A DNA stretch of 64,000 nucleotides from positions 124,001 through 188,000 of the forward strand of contig NZ_JAXOFX010000007.1 of the NCBI RefSeq assembly GCF_034427655.1, written 5' to 3'. Within the stretch, counting starts at the first letter, position 1. Each line of letters starts with the position of its first letter. Both the position numbers and the translations under genes were made by a program. Source of the stretch: Robertmurraya_A mangrovi (GTDB taxonomy: Bacteria; Bacillota; Bacilli; Bacillales; Cytobacillaceae). The notes beneath the pieces are model-generated. The model searched no databases. It had not been told where the DNA came from and worked only from the letters and a program-made list of their open reading frames with translations. This document shows positions 17,701-25,917 of the stretch, piece by piece.

Positions 17701-18003
17701 TTATTTCGTTTCACCTGACCAGTCAAGCATACCGCCTAACATATTACGTACTTTATAGCCTTGGTCCTGTAAGTAGTAGCAAACATTTTCACTTCTGCGT
17801 CCAGAGCGACAAATGAAGATGTATTCTTTGTCTTTGTCGAAGTAATCTAGGTTTGCTGGAATCTCGCCCATTTTAATGTGCTTTGCACCAGGAATCATCC
17901 CAAATTCTACTTCCTCATCTTCCCTTACATCGACTAATTCAAGGTTTTCTCCTTTTTTTAACTTCTCTTGAAGTTCTTCTGTAGTAATTATTTCAATACT
18001 CAT
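17701..18003 (-). CDS. ytwF: Rhodanese-like sulfurtransferase YtwF
   Basis: A single rhodanese domain of 100 residues, predicted to carry persulfide sulfur on its active-site cysteine. The active loop is CRSGRR (65-70) with Cys65. LVDVREDEEVEFGMIPGAKHI is the usual N-terminal half. It starts 25 bases after the leuS stop and is probably read with it. The pairing leuS-ytwF is the same in B. subtilis. Its sulfur acceptor is unknown. Confidence 0.9.
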   Translation of the reverse strand: MSIEIITTEELQEKLKKGENLELVDVREDEEVEFGMIPGAKHIKMGEIPANLDYFDKDKEYIFICRSGRRSENVCYYLQDQGYKVRNMLGGMLDWSGETK

Positions 18004-18028
18004 AAAAAGTCGTCCTTCCTAAAATAAA

Positions 18029-20443
18029 TTAGTTAGCAACTATATTAACAAGCTTGCCTGGAACTGCGATTACTTTTCGAACGGTTTTCCCATCGATTTG
18101 TTCTTTTACTGCATCATCGCCCATGGCAATTTGCTCTAATGTTTCTTTGTTTGCATCTGTTGGAACAAGTAATTTTGCTTTTACTTTACCGTTAATTTGA
18201 ACAACGATTTCAACTTCATCGTCCACTAGCTTTGCTTCATCAAATGCTGGCCATGTATGATAAGAGATTGTTTCTGTATGGCCAAGTTTTTCCCAAAGCT
18301 CTTCAGCAATATGTGGAGCCACTGGTGCTAATAATTTTACAAAGCCTTCTACAAAATCCTTAGGTAGAACCGTTGCTTTATAAGCATCATTGATGAACAC
18401 CATTAATTGAGAAATCGCAGTATTGAAGCGTAATCCTTCATAGTCCTCTGTTACTTTCTTCACTGTTTGATGGTAAACCTTTTCTAAAGTCGTATCAGTG
18501 CTATCCTGAACTTTAGCACTTAAAGTTCCATCTTCTTCAATTAATAGACGCCATACACGGTCTAAGAAGCGGCGTGCACCATCAAGACCTTTTGTTGACC
18601 ATGCAATTGAAGCCTCAAGTGGTCCCATGAACATTTCGTATAAACGAAGGGTATCTGCTCCGTGGCTGCTAACAATCTCATCTGGATTGACAACATTCCC
18701 TTTAGATTTACTCATTTTTTCGTTGTTTTCACCTAAGATCATTCCTTGGTTGAATAACTTTTGGAACGGCTCTTTTGTAGTAACAACTCCGATATCATAA
18801 AGGAATTTGTGCCAGAAGCGAGCATATAGTAAGTGAAGAACTGCATGCTCTGCCCCACCGATATAAATATCAACTGGTAACCATTGTTTTAATTTTTCCG
18901 GATCAGCTAATGCTTCACTGTTTTTCGGATCAATATAACGTAAGTAGTACCAGCAGCTACCGGCCCACTGCGGCATAGTATTTGTTTCACGACGACCTTT
19001 TTTACCAGTTACAGGGTCGACTACGTTTACCCAATCTTCAATATTAGCTAATGGAGATTCTCCAGTTCCAGAAGGACGAATAGCTGTTGTCTTTGGAAGT
19101 AATAACGGAAGTTCCTTTTCATCGACTGCTGTCATGGTGCCATCTTCCCAATGAATCACTGGAATGGGCTCTCCCCAATAACGTTGGCGGCTGAATAACC
19201 AGTCGCGTAGACGGTAAGTGACTTTCTTCGTCCCAATGCCTTTTTCCTCTAACCAAGCAATGCTCTTTTGAATCGCATCTTCTTTATTTAAACCATTTAA
19301 GAAGTCAGAGTTCACATGTTCCCCGTCACCTGTATAAGCTTCTTTTGTTACATCTCCACCAGCAACTACTTCTTTAATCGTTAAGTTAAACTTTTGAGCA
19401 AATTCGTAGTCACGCTCATCATGTCCTGGTACTGCCATGATTGCACCTGTACCATAGCTAACAAGTACGTAATCAGCAATCCAGATTGGCATTTTTTCAC
19501 CGTTTACAGGATTAATCGCATAAGCACCTGTGAAAACACCCGTTTTATCTTTAGCTAAATCTGTACGCTCAAGGTCACTTTTACTCTTAACCTGATCTAA
19601 GTATGCATCAACCGCTTCACGTTGGTCAGCAGTTGTAATTTTACTAACTAATGAATGCTCAGGAGCTAATACAGCGTATGTTGCACCGAATAAAGTATCA
19701 GGTCTCGTTGTGAAAACTGTAAATGTTTCATCATGACCATCAATATTGAAAGTCACTTCAGCACCTTCAGAACGGCCAATCCAGTTACGTTGCATGTCTT
19801 TTAAGCTTTCTGGCCAGTCTAATTCTTCTAAATCCTCTAATAAACGGTCTGCATAAGCTGTAATTTTTAACATCCATTGTTTCATTGGACGGCGCTCAAC
19901 TGGATGCCCACCGCGCTCACTTTTCCCATCTATTACTTCTTCATTGGATAAAACGGTTCCTAGTGCTGGACACCAGTTAACAGCTACTTCATCAATGTAA
20001 GCTAAGCCTTTTTCAAAAAGTTGTAAGAAAATCCATTGAGTCCATTTATAATACTCTGGATCCGTTGTATTTACTTCACGATCCCAGTCATATGAGAATC
20101 CTAATGCTTTAATTTGACGACGGAATGTCTCAATGTTTTGTGCTGTGAATTCTGCTGGGTCATTTCCTGTATCTAGCGCGTATTGCTCCGCTGGTAAACC
20201 GAATGCATCCCAGCCCATTGGATGAAGGACATTATATCCTTGAGCACGCTTCATTCTTGAGATAATGTCTGTCGCTGTATATCCTTCTGGATGCCCTACG
20301 TGAAGACCTGCGCCAGATGGATAAGGAAACATATCTAACGCATAAAATTTGCGTTTTCCTTTTTCTTCGCTCGTTTTGAACGTTTTGTTGTTATCCCAAT
20401 AATGTTGCCACTTTTTTTCGATATCTTGATGATTGAAGCTCAT
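18029..20443 (-). CDS. leuS: Leucyl-tRNA synthetase
   Basis: A class I aminoacyl-tRNA synthetase of 804 residues that charges tRNA-Leu. HVGH (48-51) is the HIGH motif and KMSKS is at 576-580. Between them lies the CP1 editing domain with the TTRPDT motif, which clears mischarged tRNA. Length agrees with Bacillus LeuS. The gene follows a T-box leader with a leucine (CUC) specifier, so uncharged tRNA-Leu should raise its expression. The ATG follows TAGGAGGAAAAAAAG. Confidence 0.98.
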   Translation of the reverse strand: MSFNHQDIEKKWQHYWDNNKTFKTSEEKGKRKFYALDMFPYPSGAGLHVGHPEGYTATDIISRMKRAQGYNVLHPMGWDAFGLPAEQYALDTGNDPAEFTAQNIETFRRQIKALGFSYDWDREVNTTDPEYYKWTQWIFLQLFEKGLAYIDEVAVNWCPALGTVLSNEEVIDGKSERGGHPVERRPMKQWMLKITAYADRLLEDLEELDWPESLKDMQRNWIGRSEGAEVTFNIDGHDETFTVFTTRPDTLFGATYAVLAPEHSLVSKITTADQREAVDAYLDQVKSKSDLERTDLAKDKTGVFTGAYAINPVNGEKMPIWIADYVLVSYGTGAIMAVPGHDERDYEFAQKFNLTIKEVVAGGDVTKEAYTGDGEHVNSDFLNGLNKEDAIQKSIAWLEEKGIGTKKVTYRLRDWLFSRQRYWGEPIPVIHWEDGTMTAVDEKELPLLLPKTTAIRPSGTGESPLANIEDWVNVVDPVTGKKGRRETNTMPQWAGSCWYYLRYIDPKNSEALADPEKLKQWLPVDIYIGGAEHAVLHLLYARFWHKFLYDIGVVTTKEPFQKLFNQGMILGENNEKMSKSKGNVVNPDEIVSSHGADTLRLYEMFMGPLEASIAWSTKGLDGARRFLDRVWRLLIEEDGTLSAKVQDSTDTTLEKVYHQTVKKVTEDYEGLRFNTAISQLMVFINDAYKATVLPKDFVEGFVKLLAPVAPHIAEELWEKLGHTETISYHTWPAFDEAKLVDDEVEIVVQINGKVKAKLLVPTDANKETLEQIAMGDDAVKEQIDGKTVRKVIAVPGKLVNIVAN

Positions 20444-20476
20444 CTTTTTTTCCTCCTAAAAATCGTTTATAAATAT

Positions 20477-20725
20477 AAAAAACCCCTCGCCCCAAAAAAG
20501 GGACGAGAGGATTATGTATGAATCTCCCGCGGTACCACCCACATTAGTGACTAAGTCACCCACTTCATTACACCTTAACGCGGCAAACGGCAAGCATTAC
20601 TGTTACTTCACACTTGCAACTCAGGAGGCGAGTTCATGATAGGCCTGATTGACTTTCACCAACCGTCAACTCTCTAAAACAGGCTTTAAACCACTACTAT
20701 TCCTCTTCATAGTCATTAATTATAG
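20477..20725 (-). promoter_or_regulatory. T-box leader of leuS (leucine specifier CUC)
   Basis: On the minus strand, Stem I begins near 20725. It includes the GGTTGGTGAAAGTC-type distal part and a specifier loop ATGAACTCG, with CTC at 20632-20630. The conserved antiterminator bulge is GGGTGGTACCGCGG, near 20521-20540. A strong terminator (CCTCTCGTCCC / GGGGCGAGGGG with TTTTTT) occupies 20477-20511. The identity and position of the specifier agree with leuS downstream. Confidence 0.95.
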
Positions 20726-20758
20726 GGTTAGGCTTTTCGTATTCAAAAAGCTTTTTAA

Positions 20759-20764
20759 ATTATA
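20759..20764 (-). promoter_or_regulatory. Possible -10 element (TATAAT) of the leuS leader
   Basis: A TATAAT on the minus strand would start transcription close to 20750, just ahead of T-box Stem I. No good -35 hexamer stands at 16-18 bases; a TTGACT lies farther upstream (near 20811-20816). The assignment is tentative. Confidence 0.35.
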
Positions 20765-20940
20765 TCGTTTATTGTATTAAATTTCTCTTACAGATGCAAG
20801 TCAATGAAGAGATACTGGCTATTTTATGAGAAAAATTTGTTTTGGTGCCCCTAAAAAAGGTAGTTGATATAAGACTGGTGTACTCTCTCCAGGTTTAGTC
20901 CCGAGAAATTTAACTATCCATTGGTAACCTTGTAAGTTTA

Positions 20941-21101
20941 TCCGCGCTTATTCTTATATATCCGCGAAAATTTTAATATATCCGCGCTTTTTTTCATATA
21001 TCCGCGAAAATTTTAATATTTCCGCGCTTTTTTCCATATATCCGCGAAAATTAACATTTATCCCGGGTTCATCCAAATATATCCGCGAACCGCCCTAAAT
21101 C
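20941..21101. repeat. Eight-unit 20-bp tandem repeat (TCCGCG units)
   Basis: TCCGCG begins at 20941, 20961, 20981, 21001, 21021 and 21041. A degenerate unit (TCCCGG) starts at 21061 and a last unit at 21082. The spacing is exactly 20 bases apart from the final 21. Units alternate between TCCGCGCTT-pyrimidine-ATATA and TCCGCGAAAATTTTAATATA, giving a 40-base superperiod. It lies between the bdhA terminator and the leuS promoter and has no reading frame. Confidence 0.9.
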
Positions 21102-21108
21102 TCAACAA

Positions 21109-21137
21109 GAAAAAAAGGCTCCCCAATTGGGAGCCAC
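21109..21137 (-). terminator. Terminator of the 3-hydroxybutyrate dehydrogenase gene
   Basis: On the minus strand GGCTCCC pairs with GGGAGCC (21117-21123 with 21129-21135), followed by TTTTTTTCTT. Confidence 0.85.
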
Positions 21138-21147
21138 CTCTCGGAAT

Positions 21148-21924
21148 TTATTGAATCGTATATCCGCCATCTATGACAACAGCCTGACCTGTTACACCTT
21201 TAGCAGCATCACTTGCTAAGAAGATCGCATAATCAGCGATTTCTTCAACAGTTAAAAGTCTCTTTTGCGGTACTAATGGATAAATCACTTCTTCTAACAC
21301 TTTTTCCAATGGTACATTTCTCGTTTTGGATAGATCAGCTAATTGATTACGCACGAGTGGAGTGTCCACATAACCTGGGCAAATGGCATTAACGGTAATT
21401 CCGAATGGTGCACTTTCTAAAGCAGCAACTTTCGTTAAACCGATAACACCATGTTTGGCACTATTGTATGCAGCCTTTCCAGCAAAGCCTACTAATCCAT
21501 TGATGGATGCCATGTTGATAATTCTGCCAGCTCTTTGCTCCTTCATAATGGGTAGTACATGCTTGATCGCAACAAACGGAGCCGTTAACATGACTTTAAG
21601 CATGAACTCAAATTTTTCAGTTGGAAAATCTTCAATATAGGAAACGTGTTGCAGCCCTGCGTTGTTGATTAGGATATCCAGCGTACCATAATGATTTACG
21701 GCTTCAGAGATTACCTGTTTCATATCTTCTTCAGATGTCACATCACATTTTAATCCTAATGCATTATATCCCTCTTGTTTAATTTTTTCAGCTGCCTCCA
21801 CAACGAGGTCTTCTTGTATATCTGTCAAAACTACCTTCGCTTTTTGGGAAGCAAATCTTTTTCCAATTTCATAACCGATCCCTTGAGCAGCACCAGTTAT
21901 CAAAACAACCTTATTTTCAACCAT
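21148..21924 (-). CDS. bdhA: 3-hydroxybutyrate dehydrogenase (SDR family)
   Basis: An NAD-dependent short-chain dehydrogenase of 258 residues that interconverts 3-hydroxybutyrate and acetoacetate. TGAAQGIG (10-17) is the nucleotide loop and NNAG (87-90) follows. Catalytic residues are Ser140, Tyr153 and Lys157 (YNSAK). The stretch GLQHVSYIEDFPTEKF is characteristic of 3-hydroxybutyrate dehydrogenases rather than general SDRs. It lies 15 bases after the GntP-type permease gene and should share its sigma-54 promoter. An alternative is a related SDR acting on another hydroxy acid. Confidence 0.88.
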   Translation of the reverse strand: MVENKVVLITGAAQGIGYEIGKRFASQKAKVVLTDIQEDLVVEAAEKIKQEGYNALGLKCDVTSEEDMKQVISEAVNHYGTLDILINNAGLQHVSYIEDFPTEKFEFMLKVMLTAPFVAIKHVLPIMKEQRAGRIINMASINGLVGFAGKAAYNSAKHGVIGLTKVAALESAPFGITVNAICPGYVDTPLVRNQLADLSKTRNVPLEKVLEEVIYPLVPQKRLLTVEEIADYAIFLASDAAKGVTGQAVVIDGGYTIQ

Positions 21925-21939
21925 GATGAACTCCTTTCT

Positions 21940-23259
21940 CTAAATACCTAAGCCAAATGAGAATAATAGAATCGCAATAGCTACACCGATTAATGGAACA
22001 ATAACCGTTACAGCTCCAACCGCTCCATATGCGTCTTGGTGGGATTCACCACAAATAGCACGAACGGTTGTAACGACATATCCGTTATGCGGAAGGGAAT
22101 CTAATGCACCAGAAGATATAGCCACAACCCTGTGAAGTGCCTCTGTATTGACTCCCATGTCTACGTAATGAGGGGCAATTAAAGGTAAAGCAATTGCCTG
22201 ACCGCCGGAAGCTGAACCTGTCATACCTGCAATGACACTAACGGCAATGGCCCCACCAATTAATGGAGAACCAGGAATACTCGTCATAAAATCTACTGCC
22301 ACATTGAAGGCAGGTACGGCTTTTGCAACGCCACCAAAACCAACAACAGCTGCCGTATTACCAATCGCAATTAAGGCACCAAGTGTCCCTTCAGAAACAG
22401 CATTCCAGAAATTTTTAAAATATTTACGGTTTAATAGATAAGTAGCAATGACCCCACCTAATAAAGCAATAATAAGGGCGGATTGTTTTAGTGAATCATG
22501 GAATACAAACGAAATAACAAGAACAACTAGCAATGGAACAATTCCTAATAACGGATTTGGCAATGCACGCTCTTCACTAACAGGATCCGATTCTCTTGAA
22601 ATAAACGTTTCCCCTTTAGCAACCGCTTTTGTAATCATACGCTTTAACCACCAGTAGCCGAAAATCATCATAAACACAGCTACAATTAAACTTACTTCCC
22701 ATCCAGCGTATGGTGTTGTATCTAAGTATTGAATAGGAATCCAGTTTTGGATTTCCGGTGAACCTGCAGAAGTCATCGTAAAAGTAACTGAACCAAATGC
22801 TAAGGCAGCTGGTATAAACCTTCTTGGTAAATTAGCTTGTTTAAATAAGCTTAGCGCCATTGGATACACCGAGAAAGCAACAACGAATAAACTTACCCCA
22901 CCATATGTTAAAACAGCACAAGCGATTACAATCGCTAAGACTGCATATTTCATCCCAAGCTTATTAACAATTAGCTTGGATACACTATCTGCTGCTCCAC
23001 TATCTTCCATTACTTTTCCAAAAATGGCCCCTAGTAAGAACATTAAATACCAAGCAGTAACAAATCCCGAAAAACCAGTCATATAGTTTCCAACTAGATT
23101 CGCTTCACCCTCACCCACTAACTGAGGAAATAATGGCATTCCATTTAAAACTGCTACAAATAAAGCTGAAAGCGGTCCTGCTACTAGTAAATTCATTCCA
23201 CGCATCGTTAAAAATATTAATAAGGCCAAACCACCAACGAGACCAATCATACTAAGCAT
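21940..23259 (-). CDS. GntP-family permease, probably for 3-hydroxybutyrate
   Basis: A 439-residue membrane carrier with about 12 hydrophobic segments. It belongs to the GntP gluconate-permease family in the ion transporter group (TGSASGGQAIALPLIAPHYVDMG is a family-type loop). Its partner gene encodes a 3-hydroxybutyrate dehydrogenase, so uptake of 3-hydroxybutyrate is more likely than gluconate. B. subtilis has a similar pairing (yxjC with yxjF). The gene has a -24/-12 promoter and a cre site in its leader. Substrate is inferred from context only. Confidence 0.85.
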   Translation of the reverse strand: MLSMIGLVGGLALLIFLTMRGMNLLVAGPLSALFVAVLNGMPLFPQLVGEGEANLVGNYMTGFSGFVTAWYLMFLLGAIFGKVMEDSGAADSVSKLIVNKLGMKYAVLAIVIACAVLTYGGVSLFVVAFSVYPMALSLFKQANLPRRFIPAALAFGSVTFTMTSAGSPEIQNWIPIQYLDTTPYAGWEVSLIVAVFMMIFGYWWLKRMITKAVAKGETFISRESDPVSEERALPNPLLGIVPLLVVLVISFVFHDSLKQSALIIALLGGVIATYLLNRKYFKNFWNAVSEGTLGALIAIGNTAAVVGFGGVAKAVPAFNVAVDFMTSIPGSPLIGGAIAVSVIAGMTGSASGGQAIALPLIAPHYVDMGVNTEALHRVVAISSGALDSLPHNGYVVTTVRAICGESHQDAYGAVGAVTVIVPLIGVAIAILLFSFGLGI

Positions 23260-23297
23260 TTCTTTTCCCCCTTGCTTTTTAAAATAAATTCGATTAA

Positions 23298-23312
23298 TTG
23301 AAACCGTTTACA
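23298..23312 (-). promoter_or_regulatory. CcpA operator (cre) in the permease leader
   Basis: On the minus strand TGTAAACGGTTTCA fits TGTAANCGNTNNCA at every fixed position. The plus strand reads TTGAAACCGTTTACA, fitting WTGNAANCGNWNNCW. It lies between the sigma-54 promoter and the start codon, so bound CcpA would act as a roadblock. Confidence 0.8.
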
Positions 23313-23387
23313 ATTTTTTTAAAAAAATTAAATTACCCTGTGAAGTCTGACTCTCCTTTCCACCCCTTAAATGGATTCATTTATATA

Positions 23388-23405
23388 ATGCAAAAAGCGT
23401 GCCAA
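23388..23405 (-). promoter_or_regulatory. Sigma-54 (SigL) -24/-12 promoter
   Basis: The minus strand reads TTGGCACGCTTTTTGCAT, matching TTGGCAC-N5-TTGCA exactly, with GG at 23403-23402 and GC at 23391-23390. Transcription would start near 23378, about 120 bases before the permease gene. The neighbouring activator gene has the matching AAA+ domain. Confidence 0.93.
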
Positions 23406-23455
23406 CTTTCTGATATTGATTCCTGTTATATTTTTTGAATTTTTCGTGAATATTT

Positions 23456-23473
23456 TTTCCGGATATTCGGAAA
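23456..23473 (-). promoter_or_regulatory. Dyad upstream of the sigma-54 promoter, possible activator site
   Basis: TTTCCG-GATATT-CGGAAA style inverted repeat, arms 23456-23461 and 23468-23473, about 50 bases upstream of the -24 element. This is a usual place for an enhancer-binding protein. Assignment to the adjacent regulator is inference. Confidence 0.5.
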
Positions 23474-23562
23474 GACTCTTTAAGATTTTATTAATAATAG
23501 AATAAGCTTAGCTTGTCCTCCCCACCTGAACCCTTCGCATGACCACATCAAAGATTTAAACA

Positions 23563-23608
23563 GAAAAAAGTCCAGAATTCCGGACAGATTTCCGAAGTTC
23601 TGGACATC
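23563..23608 (-). terminator. Terminator of the sigma-54 activator gene
   Basis: On the minus strand GTCCAGAACTTCGGA folds back on TCCGGAATTCTGGAC, followed by TTTTTTCTGTTT. Confidence 0.9.
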
Positions 23609-23635
23609 TACTGATTGAGTCAAAACTAAAAAGAT

Positions 23636-24997
23636 TTAATCCAATTGGTACTTTTTTAACTTTTCATACATAGTGGATTTACTAATTCCCAATGCCTTTG
23701 CCGCTTGAAGTTTATCATCGTTAAACTTAATTAAACTTTGTCTTAAAACTCTCTTTTCTGTCTCATCAAGTATTTCTTTTAACTTCTTTTTACCAAGAGG
23801 ATACACGGAAGAATCTTTTATATAATCAGGTAAGGAATCAAGGGAAATCACTTCTTCATTAGTTAAGTGGATGGCTGCCTCAACCACATTTTCTAATTCA
23901 CGAATATTTCCTGGCCAACTATATTCGTTAAACAACTCAATTACACTTTCCTGAATGGAGTGTATTCTTTTACCCGATTTCTTCGTAATCTTTTTAATAA
24001 AATAATTGAGTAAAACAGGGAGGTCTTCCATTCTTTCTCTAAGAGCTGGAATCATAAAAGGAACGACATTTATCCGGTAAAACAAATCTTCCCTAAACCT
24101 TTTTTCTTCCATCATTTTTTCTAGAGGACGATTCGTTGCAGCAATAATCCTAACATCAACCATGGTTGGGTTTGTTGATCCAACACTTTCTATTTCCCCT
24201 TCTTGTAAAGCTCTTAATAGTTTCACTTGCATGTTCATGGGCATGTCCCCAATTTCATCAAGAAACAAAGTTCCCCCATCCGCTAATTGAAACTTTCCTT
24301 TCTTTCCACCCTTTTTTGCCCCAGTAAAAGCTCCTTCTTCGTACCCAAATAACTCGGATTCAAGTAAATGTTCAGGTATTGCTCCACAATTTATTTTTAC
24401 AAAAGGCTGATGACTTCGATTGCTTAATTGATGAATACTATGAGCAATGAGCTCTTTCCCAGTCCCACTTTCCCCTCGAATAAGGACGGATATATCACTT
24501 GAAGCAACCATTTTTACTTTTTCTTTTAAACTATGAATCGGTTTCGAATCGCCTAATAAATCTTCCAAGCTATATTTGACACTACGATCAATATCCTGAA
24601 TATAGTTTTGCATTTTTGATAACATACTTTTAACATGGCTGTTCATTTTCATCCAAGCTTGAGTATCCCTAAAAAAAACCGTTCCAAAAGCACCAATCAC
24701 ATCTCCGTCTTTTTTGATTGGAATGCGATTAGCTATCATATAGTTACCTTTTATGTATTGTAAATCGGCAATTTCTTCTTTCCCTTTCTCTGCTACAATG
24801 TGCATGCGGGAATTCTCTATCACTTCTGCCACATGTTTACCGACTACTTCTTCTCTAACAACTTCTAAGAAGTCACAGTAATTTTTATTAATATAAATAA
24901 TCTTTCCTTGTTTATCTACTACCACTAACCACTCAAAAGCATTCTCAACAATGGTTTCTATGTAATCAACTGGAATCTTCAATAAAGTATCTTTCAT
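23636..24997 (-). CDS. PAS-containing sigma-54-dependent activator
   Basis: A 453-residue enhancer-binding protein. A PAS sensor domain lies at about 13-115. The AAA+ domain (about 148-385) has Walker A GESGTGKE (175-182), the sigma-54-contacting GAFTGA (222-227) and Walker B TLFLDEIGD (243-251). A Fis-type helix-turn-helix closes the protein (LQAAKALGISKSTMYEKLKKYQ). The only sigma-54 promoter seen in the window is that of the next operon, so it very likely activates 3-hydroxybutyrate uptake and oxidation. The ligand of the PAS domain is unknown. It has its own terminator and so is a separate unit. Confidence 0.93.
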   Translation of the reverse strand: MKDTLLKIPVDYIETIVENAFEWLVVVDKQGKIIYINKNYCDFLEVVREEVVGKHVAEVIENSRMHIVAEKGKEEIADLQYIKGNYMIANRIPIKKDGDVIGAFGTVFFRDTQAWMKMNSHVKSMLSKMQNYIQDIDRSVKYSLEDLLGDSKPIHSLKEKVKMVASSDISVLIRGESGTGKELIAHSIHQLSNRSHQPFVKINCGAIPEHLLESELFGYEEGAFTGAKKGGKKGKFQLADGGTLFLDEIGDMPMNMQVKLLRALQEGEIESVGSTNPTMVDVRIIAATNRPLEKMMEEKRFREDLFYRINVVPFMIPALRERMEDLPVLLNYFIKKITKKSGKRIHSIQESVIELFNEYSWPGNIRELENVVEAAIHLTNEEVISLDSLPDYIKDSSVYPLGKKKLKEILDETEKRVLRQSLIKFNDDKLQAAKALGISKSTMYEKLKKYQLD

Positions 24998-25049
24998 AGA
25001 ACTCCCCTTATAATAAATAATTTATCACTATTTTATCACACTTTTCAGA

Positions 25050-25086
25050 CAATAATAAAAGCTGCATAACTTCTATGCAGCCTTTT
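25050..25086 (-). terminator. Terminator of the toast-rack lipoprotein gene
   Basis: GCTGCATA (25061-25068) pairs with TATGCAGC (25074-25081). On the minus strand the tail is TTTTATTATT. Confidence 0.8.
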
Positions 25087-25089
25087 TCA

Positions 25090-25812
25090 TTAATCTTCTA
25101 TTTTAAAATTGATGTCTCCTACACCTAATTCCATGTTTACAGTTAATATAACATCAGCATTTTTATAAGCTTCGTTTACATATACACCATCACCTCGAGA
25201 GATGAAACCTTCAAAGTTTGAGCTTCCGATACCTTTAGAGGAGGTTACTTTCACTCCTACATCTTTCGGTAAGATCATGGTTGTATCTCCTACACCCATG
25301 GCAACGTTTGTAGAAAAGCTTTCCTTCCAATCTCCGCTTAGGTCAAGGGTTAGATCGCCTACTCCTGAATTGACCTCCAATGATGTTAATTGCAGACCAC
25401 TTAAATTAAGTTCCGTATCAGAAGCACCATTATTAACTTCTAAATCCATAGGGACATCTTCACTTAGTTGTAAATCCCAATCGTTTTTAAAGTCACCCAT
25501 GTTTAGATTGCTCGCAAATCCATCGTTCTGTTGATCAATCTTCACTTTCCCCGTTTTCCCACGCAAATCGTACGATACTTCCGGTTCAAGTTTTTTATTA
25601 CTATATTCCAGTGTACCTTCAATCCACTCATTTGATCCTGCTGTCACATCAAGGTTTCCCACACCAATGTTTAATTCAACTTTCAACTGCTCAGCTGAAT
25701 CTTTATTTATATTAACCGATTGTTGTTCTCCTTTTTCTGCTGCCATTACGTTGCAGCCTGTTATTAACAGTAATGATCCTAAAGCTATAGTGCCTAATAT
25801 TTTCTTTTTCAT
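25090..25812 (-). CDS. Lipoprotein with adhesin-like (toast-rack/DUF2154) repeats
   Basis: A 240-residue exported lipoprotein. The signal peptide ends in the lipobox LITGC (Cys20 is the lipid anchor). The mature part is a run of short beta repeats of the form 'ELNIGVGNLDVTAGS', 'LEVNSGVGDLTLDLSG', 'VAMGVGDTTMILP' and 'LELGVGDINFKIED'. This pattern belongs to the beta-helical toast-rack/DUF2154-DUF4097 group that includes the LiaF/YvlB C-terminal domains. The function is unknown; an envelope-stress role is a guess from family. It is a single gene. Confidence 0.85.
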   Translation of the reverse strand: MKKKILGTIALGSLLLITGCNVMAAEKGEQQSVNINKDSAEQLKVELNIGVGNLDVTAGSNEWIEGTLEYSNKKLEPEVSYDLRGKTGKVKIDQQNDGFASNLNMGDFKNDWDLQLSEDVPMDLEVNNGASDTELNLSGLQLTSLEVNSGVGDLTLDLSGDWKESFSTNVAMGVGDTTMILPKDVGVKVTSSKGIGSSNFEGFISRGDGVYVNEAYKNADVILTVNMELGVGDINFKIED

Positions 25813-25917
25813 GATTGGTTCCTCCTAAAAAATCGTTCATTTGTTAATTTGATTATAGGGGAACCGCTGTCTTTCTATGAACCGGCTTACGCTTTAATTA
25901 TAAATAAGACCAGGGAC

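Noticed and set aside
18029..20443. A CRISPR-like array near leuS (regular 20-bp repeats at 20941)
   Set aside because: The units are contiguous with no unique spacers and no cas genes nearby, so this is a tandem satellite.
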